From assembly GCA_937901265.1 (NCBI GenBank), contig CALCHA010000456.1, positions 1 to 9,818 on the forward strand: a DNA stretch of 9,818 nt. The letters are read 5' to 3'. Position 1 is the stretch's first letter. Every line of letters begins with the position of its first letter. The notes beneath the pieces were generated by a model. The model did no database searches and was not told the origin of the DNA. It saw only the letters and a list, made by a program, of their open reading frames with translations. Shown piece after piece: positions 7,207 to 9,818 of this stretch. The DNA is from an uncultured Phycisphaerales bacterium (GTDB lineage: Bacteria > Planctomycetota > Phycisphaerae > WQYP01). Both the position numbers and the translations under genes were made by a program.

Positions 7207-8031
7207 TCACGCCCGGCGAAGGATGCCCTTGAGGTTGGCCATCTCCTGAGCGACATCAGCGGAGCGCATCAGGGTTTCGCCGATGAGGAGGCTACGCACG
7301 CCGGCGGCCCGCATGCGCTGGACGTCGGCCTTGGTCTTGATGCCGCTCTCGGCGACAAGAATCTGCTTGTCTTCAACGAACTCCGCGAGGCGGACGGTGG
7401 TGGCGAGGTCGGTCTTGAACGTGCGCAGGTCGCGGTTGTTGATGCCCAGCAGCGCGTAGCTGCGCAGCGGAAAGCCGATGGTGGAGCGGACGCGGAGGAG
7501 CGAATCCATCTCATGGACTTCCACCAGGGTGGTGAGGCGGAGTTCGGTGGCGAGGATCTGCAGATCGATCATCAGGGAATCGGTGAGGATCTCCGCGATC
7601 AGCAGGATGGCGTCGGCACCGGCGGCGCGGGCTTCGTAGACCTGCCAGGGGTCGATGATGAAATCCTTGCGCAGGACGGGCAAAGGGAGGGCGGCTTTGA
7701 CCTGGGCGACGTATTCGAGCTTGCCATGGAAATAGTGCTCGTCGGTGAGGACCGAAAGGGCGTCGGCACCGGCGGCGTGGTAGAGGCGGGCGATGGCGAC
7801 GGGGTCGAAATCCTCTTTCATGATTCCGGCGCTGGGCGAACCTTTTTTCACCTCCGCGATGATGTTCACGAGGCCATCGGGTTCCTTGGTGAGGGCGGCG
7901 AAAAAATTGCGCGGCGGCTCGGCGTCGGCGGCGCGGGCCTTGATGTCGGCGAGCGGGGTCCGGGCCTTGCCAGCGGCCACCTCCACCTTTTTTGTTTCGA
8001 CGATTTGCTGCAAGATATCCGGAATCGACAT
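7207..8031 (-). CDS. trpC: Indole-3-glycerol phosphate synthase
   Basis: A complete 274-residue cytoplasmic TIM-barrel enzyme that closes the indole ring of tryptophan: CdRP to indole-3-glycerol phosphate with loss of CO2 and water. Active-site motifs are all present: 'IAEVKKGSPSAG' (58-69, E60 and K62), 'LSVLTDEHYFHG' (92-103), 'VLRKDFIID' (119-127, with K122 the general acid), 'LVEVH' (169-173, E171), 'GINNRDL' (196-202, N198), 'AESGI' (227-231, E228 and S229) and the phosphate-binding 'IGET' near the end. The start at 8031 gives the usual N-terminus 'IPDILQQIVETKK'; only a weak GAGAA site precedes it. It is monofunctional (no TrpF domain) and no other trp gene is next to it, so the pathway is probably dispersed. 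Between E171 and 'GINNRDL' the loop is several residues longer than in many TrpC proteins. Its stop lies 42 bases from the facing gene's stop. Confidence 0.97.
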   Translation of the reverse strand: MSIPDILQQIVETKKVEVAAGKARTPLADIKARAADAEPPRNFFAALTKEPDGLVNIIAEVKKGSPSAGIMKEDFDPVAIARLYHAAGADALSVLTDEHYFHGKLEYVAQVKAALPLPVLRKDFIIDPWQVYEARAAGADAILLIAEILTDSLMIDLQILATELRLTTLVEVHEMDSLLRVRSTIGFPLRSYALLGINNRDLRTFKTDLATTVRLAEFVEDKQILVAESGIKTKADVQRMRAAGVRSLLIGETLMRSADVAQEMANLKGILRRA

Positions 8032-8054
8032 GGCTTCATTCTCGTGAGGGACGG

Positions 8055-9041
8055 GTGACCACAGAGGAAATCAGCTGGCTGATCGCGACCGTGTGGGTGA
8101 TCGCCAGCACCATCATTGTGCTTCGCCTCCGGGTGTTTCAGGCACGTTCGCTGGAGCACGTTCCAGCGCGCGTGGGCACTCTGAGTCTGGCCTCGGTCGG
8201 CGCAGTCGTTTTAGTATACATCGGGTGCCTCCTCGCGGCGCTGGGGATCGCTCGCGGCCAGGGGGCGTTCCGGGTTGCCGAGCCACGCGCCGCGGCTGCA
8301 GCGACCTCCGGCGGATATGGAACCTTGCCCGCGTCGACGTTGCCCGCGTCGATGGCGGCAACGCACCCGGCGGCGCGCACGGCCAGCGAGGCGGACCTGC
8401 CCACGCTGGTGCTGACGCAGGCGCTTGACGCCGCCGCGAAGTTGATTGCCGCTGGCCTTGGACTCTTTCTGGTGTCGCGCCTGGTCGTTGGGGGGCTTGA
8501 CGCCTGGGGGGTGACGCCGCGGCATATCCCGCGGGGGCTGGTCTTGGGCGTTGGCGCGTATCTGGTGGCGATCCCGTTCATTTACCTGACGAACGGCGCG
8601 GTAACGGATTTTCTGCAGCGCTTCCTGCACGAGAAGATGCCGCCGCACGCGACGATCACGGCCCTGCAGACGCATCCCTCGCCGGGGCTGAAGGTCGGGC
8701 TGATTTTCTTTGCCGCGATCGCGGCACCGCTGCTGGAGGAGATTTTTTTCCGCGGGCTGCTGCAGACGACGCTGCTGGAGGAGGGCTGGGGATTTTTGAC
8801 GCCGCCCAAGCCCAACCCGCTGTATCACGCCACGCCGGCGCGGCGCTGGGTCGCGATCCTGCTGACGAGCGTGCTGTTCGCAGCGGTGCATGGCTCGCCG
8901 GAACAGGCCGCGGTGCTGTTCGTGCTGTCGCTGGCGCTGGGGTATTCCTACGAACGGACGAACAATTTGTGGGTGCCGATCACGTTTCATGCGACGTTCA
9001 ACATGGTGAACATTCTCGTGGTTCTGTCCGGGGTAAAGTGA
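8055..9041 (+). CDS. CPBP-family intramembrane metalloprotease
   Basis: A 328-residue multi-pass membrane protein. The three CPBP (Rce1/Abi, PF02517) motifs are intact: 'EEIFFRG' (228-234; E228, E229, R233), 'FAAVHG' (275-280; H279) and 'HATFN' (312-316; H312, N316). These residues bind the catalytic water/metal site in this family, which cleaves peptides within the membrane; in bacteria the substrates are mostly unknown. Hydrophobic segments lie near 6-25, 43-65, 124-145, 160-179, 212-227 and several after 265. Between the second and third is a long Ala/Thr/Pro-rich linker (about 66-114). The GTG at 8055 is chosen, with GAGGG (8046-8050) just upstream, because the longer in-frame TTG start at 7992 would run 40 bases into trpC and adds a polar, non-membrane stretch. 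It is divergent from trpC with only 23 bp between. Confidence 0.9.
   Translation: MTTEEISWLIATVWVIASTIIVLRLRVFQARSLEHVPARVGTLSLASVGAVVLVYIGCLLAALGIARGQGAFRVAEPRAAAAATSGGYGTLPASTLPASMAATHPAARTASEADLPTLVLTQALDAAAKLIAAGLGLFLVSRLVVGGLDAWGVTPRHIPRGLVLGVGAYLVAIPFIYLTNGAVTDFLQRFLHEKMPPHATITALQTHPSPGLKVGLIFFAAIAAPLLEEIFFRGLLQTTLLEEGWGFLTPPKPNPLYHATPARRWVAILLTSVLFAAVHGSPEQAAVLFVLSLALGYSYERTNNLWVPITFHATFNMVNILVVLSGVK
8325..8354 (+). repeat. 15-bp tandem duplication inside the protease linker
   Basis: TTGCCCGCGTCGACG (8325-8339) is followed directly by TTGCCCGCGTCGATG (8340-8354), identical at 14 of 15 bases. In frame it encodes LPAST then LPASM in the Ala/Thr/Pro-rich linker. Confidence 0.7.
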
Positions 9042-9090
9042 GCAGGAGGGGCGCTGGACGAGGCGCGTCGCGATCTCAGGACGAGGGCCA

Positions 9091-9119
9091 TTCCGCAAGA
9101 CGCCCGGCTGCTTTAGAAT
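9091..9119 (+). promoter_or_regulatory. Candidate promoter of tyrS
   Basis: TAGAAT (9114-9119, five of six to TATAAT) lies 17 bases after TTCCGC (9091-9096, three of six to TTGACA). Transcription would start near 9126, leaving a leader of about 25 bases with GGAAG at 9140-9144 as ribosome site, six bases before ATG 9151. Confidence 0.5.
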
Positions 9120-9150
9120 GCCCGCTTCGCGTCTCCACTGGAAGTCCCTC

Positions 9151-9818
9151 ATGACCATCGACGATCAACTCGCGCTGCTCCTTCGCGGCACCGATCACGT
9201 GTACTCGGCGGAGGAACTTAAAAAGCGGCTCGAACATGCCGGCAGAACGGGGCGGCAGTTGCGGATCAAGCTGGGGATGGACCCGACGGCACCGGACCTG
9301 CACCTGGGCCACGCGGTGGTGCTGCGCAAGATGCGGCAGTTTCAGGATCTGGGGCACAAGGCGGTGCTGATCATCGGCGACGCCACGGCGATGATCGGGG
9401 ACCCGACGGGCAAGAAGAAAACGCGGCCGGTGCTTTCGGCGGAGCAGGTCAGGCAGAATGCCGAGACCTATTTTGCGCAGGCGGGCAGAATTCTGGACAT
9501 GTCGGAGGGCAAGGTGGAGGTGCGGTACAACTCGGAGTGGCTGCACAAAATGACGTTTGTTGATGCGCTGCAGCTTTGCCAGAAGATGACGGTGGCGCGG
9601 ATGCTGGAGCGGGATACGTTTCAGGAGCGTTACAAGGCGGGGGAGCCGATTTATATTCACGAGTTCATGTACCCGCTGATGCAGGGGTGGGACTCGGTGA
9701 TGATCAAGAGCGATGTGGAGCTGGGGGGAACGGATCAGACGTTCAACAATCTGGTGGGGCGGGATCTGCAGGAATCGGAGGGGCAGCCGCCGCAGGTGGT
9801 GATGATCATGCCGATCCT
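9151..9818 (+). CDS. tyrS: Tyrosyl-tRNA synthetase, type 2 (TyrZ-like), N-terminal part
   Basis: The frame is open from ATG 9151 to the window end, giving 222 residues; the KMSKS loop and the S4 tRNA-binding domain lie beyond. The enzyme charges tRNA-Tyr with tyrosine through a tyrosyl-adenylate. Seen are '[19 protein letters not shown]' with the class I HIGH-type motif HLGH (51-54), '[17 protein letters not shown]' with the adenylate-binding region, and '[20 protein letters not shown]' running into TDQTFN (174-199), whose D-V-E-L-G-G-T-D-Q form is that of the TyrZ/type-2 branch rather than the E. coli TyrS form. The start is supported by GGAAG six bases upstream and by the usual N-terminus length before HLGH. 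It likely has its own promoter (9091-9119). No T-box-like leader fits in the 109-bp gap after the protease gene. Confidence 0.95.
   Translation, partial: MTIDDQLALLLRGTDHVYSAEELKKRLEHAGRTGRQLRIKLGMDPTAPDLHLGHAVVLRKMRQFQDLGHKAVLIIGDATAMIGDPTGKKKTRPVLSAEQVRQNAETYFAQAGRILDMSEGKVEVRYNSEWLHKMTFVDALQLCQKMTVARMLERDTFQERYKAGEPIYIHEFMYPLMQGWDSVMIKSDVELGGTDQTFNNLVGRDLQESEGQPPQVVMIMPI

Noticed and set aside
7195..7211. Perfect 6-bp hairpin CGTGAG/CTCACG over the trpC stop codon
   Set aside because: On the trpC strand it is followed by A residues, not T, so it is not a terminator for trpC; for the plus gene the T run precedes it. It may be chance.
7168..8058. Plus-strand open frame of 296 codons over trpC
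   Set aside because: Composition is Gly/Glu/Asp-rich without motifs; the minus strand holds a TrpC with every active-site residue.
8214..8221. Second copy of GTATACAT-like promoter box inside the protease gene
   Set aside because: It has no -35 partner at the right spacing and lies within conserved membrane-segment coding sequence.

Overview
The window is GC-rich bacterial DNA, densely coding, with seven genes plus one short lysine/histidine-rich gene, two of them cut by the window edges. The mix of a DUF5703/GH95-like secreted protein, a large secreted protein opening with an 'IPADATGAL' segment, and the general gene style suggests a member of the Planctomycetota (perhaps a Phycisphaerae-like lineage). 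This is inference from family resemblance: there is no rRNA or other phylogenetic marker here beyond trpC and tyrS.

Layout. 1-594 (+) is the C-terminal part of a GT4 glycosyltransferase. It is followed 41 bp later by a complete xylulokinase-like FGGY sugar kinase, 636-2165 (+). This meets, tail to tail with a 4-bp overlap, a 765-residue secreted DUF5703/GH95-like protein, 2162-4459 (-). A 274-bp divergent region follows, then a 135-residue exported Lys/Ala/His-rich repeat protein, 4734-5141 (+), closed by a strong intrinsic terminator. Next come a 610-residue secreted protein of unknown function, 5332-7164 (+), and trpC (indole-3-glycerol phosphate synthase) 7207-8031 (-). A CPBP-type membrane protease, 8055-9041 (+), starts only 23 bp from the trpC start. 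The window ends in the N-terminal two thirds or less of a type-2 tyrosyl-tRNA synthetase, 9151-9818 (+).

Function. The left third looks like carbohydrate handling (sugar transfer, sugar phosphorylation, and an exported glycosidase-like protein). The right part mixes housekeeping genes (trpC, tyrS) with envelope genes. The genes do not form one pathway; the frequent strand changes argue for several short transcription units. No transposon, phage, CRISPR array, tRNA or rRNA was seen, and no clear new multi-gene system. The most unusual items are the exported protein with a ten-residue His/Lys period, the repeat/hairpin structure over its ribosome binding site, and a reversal of G-versus-C strand bias across the window that does not follow gene direction.
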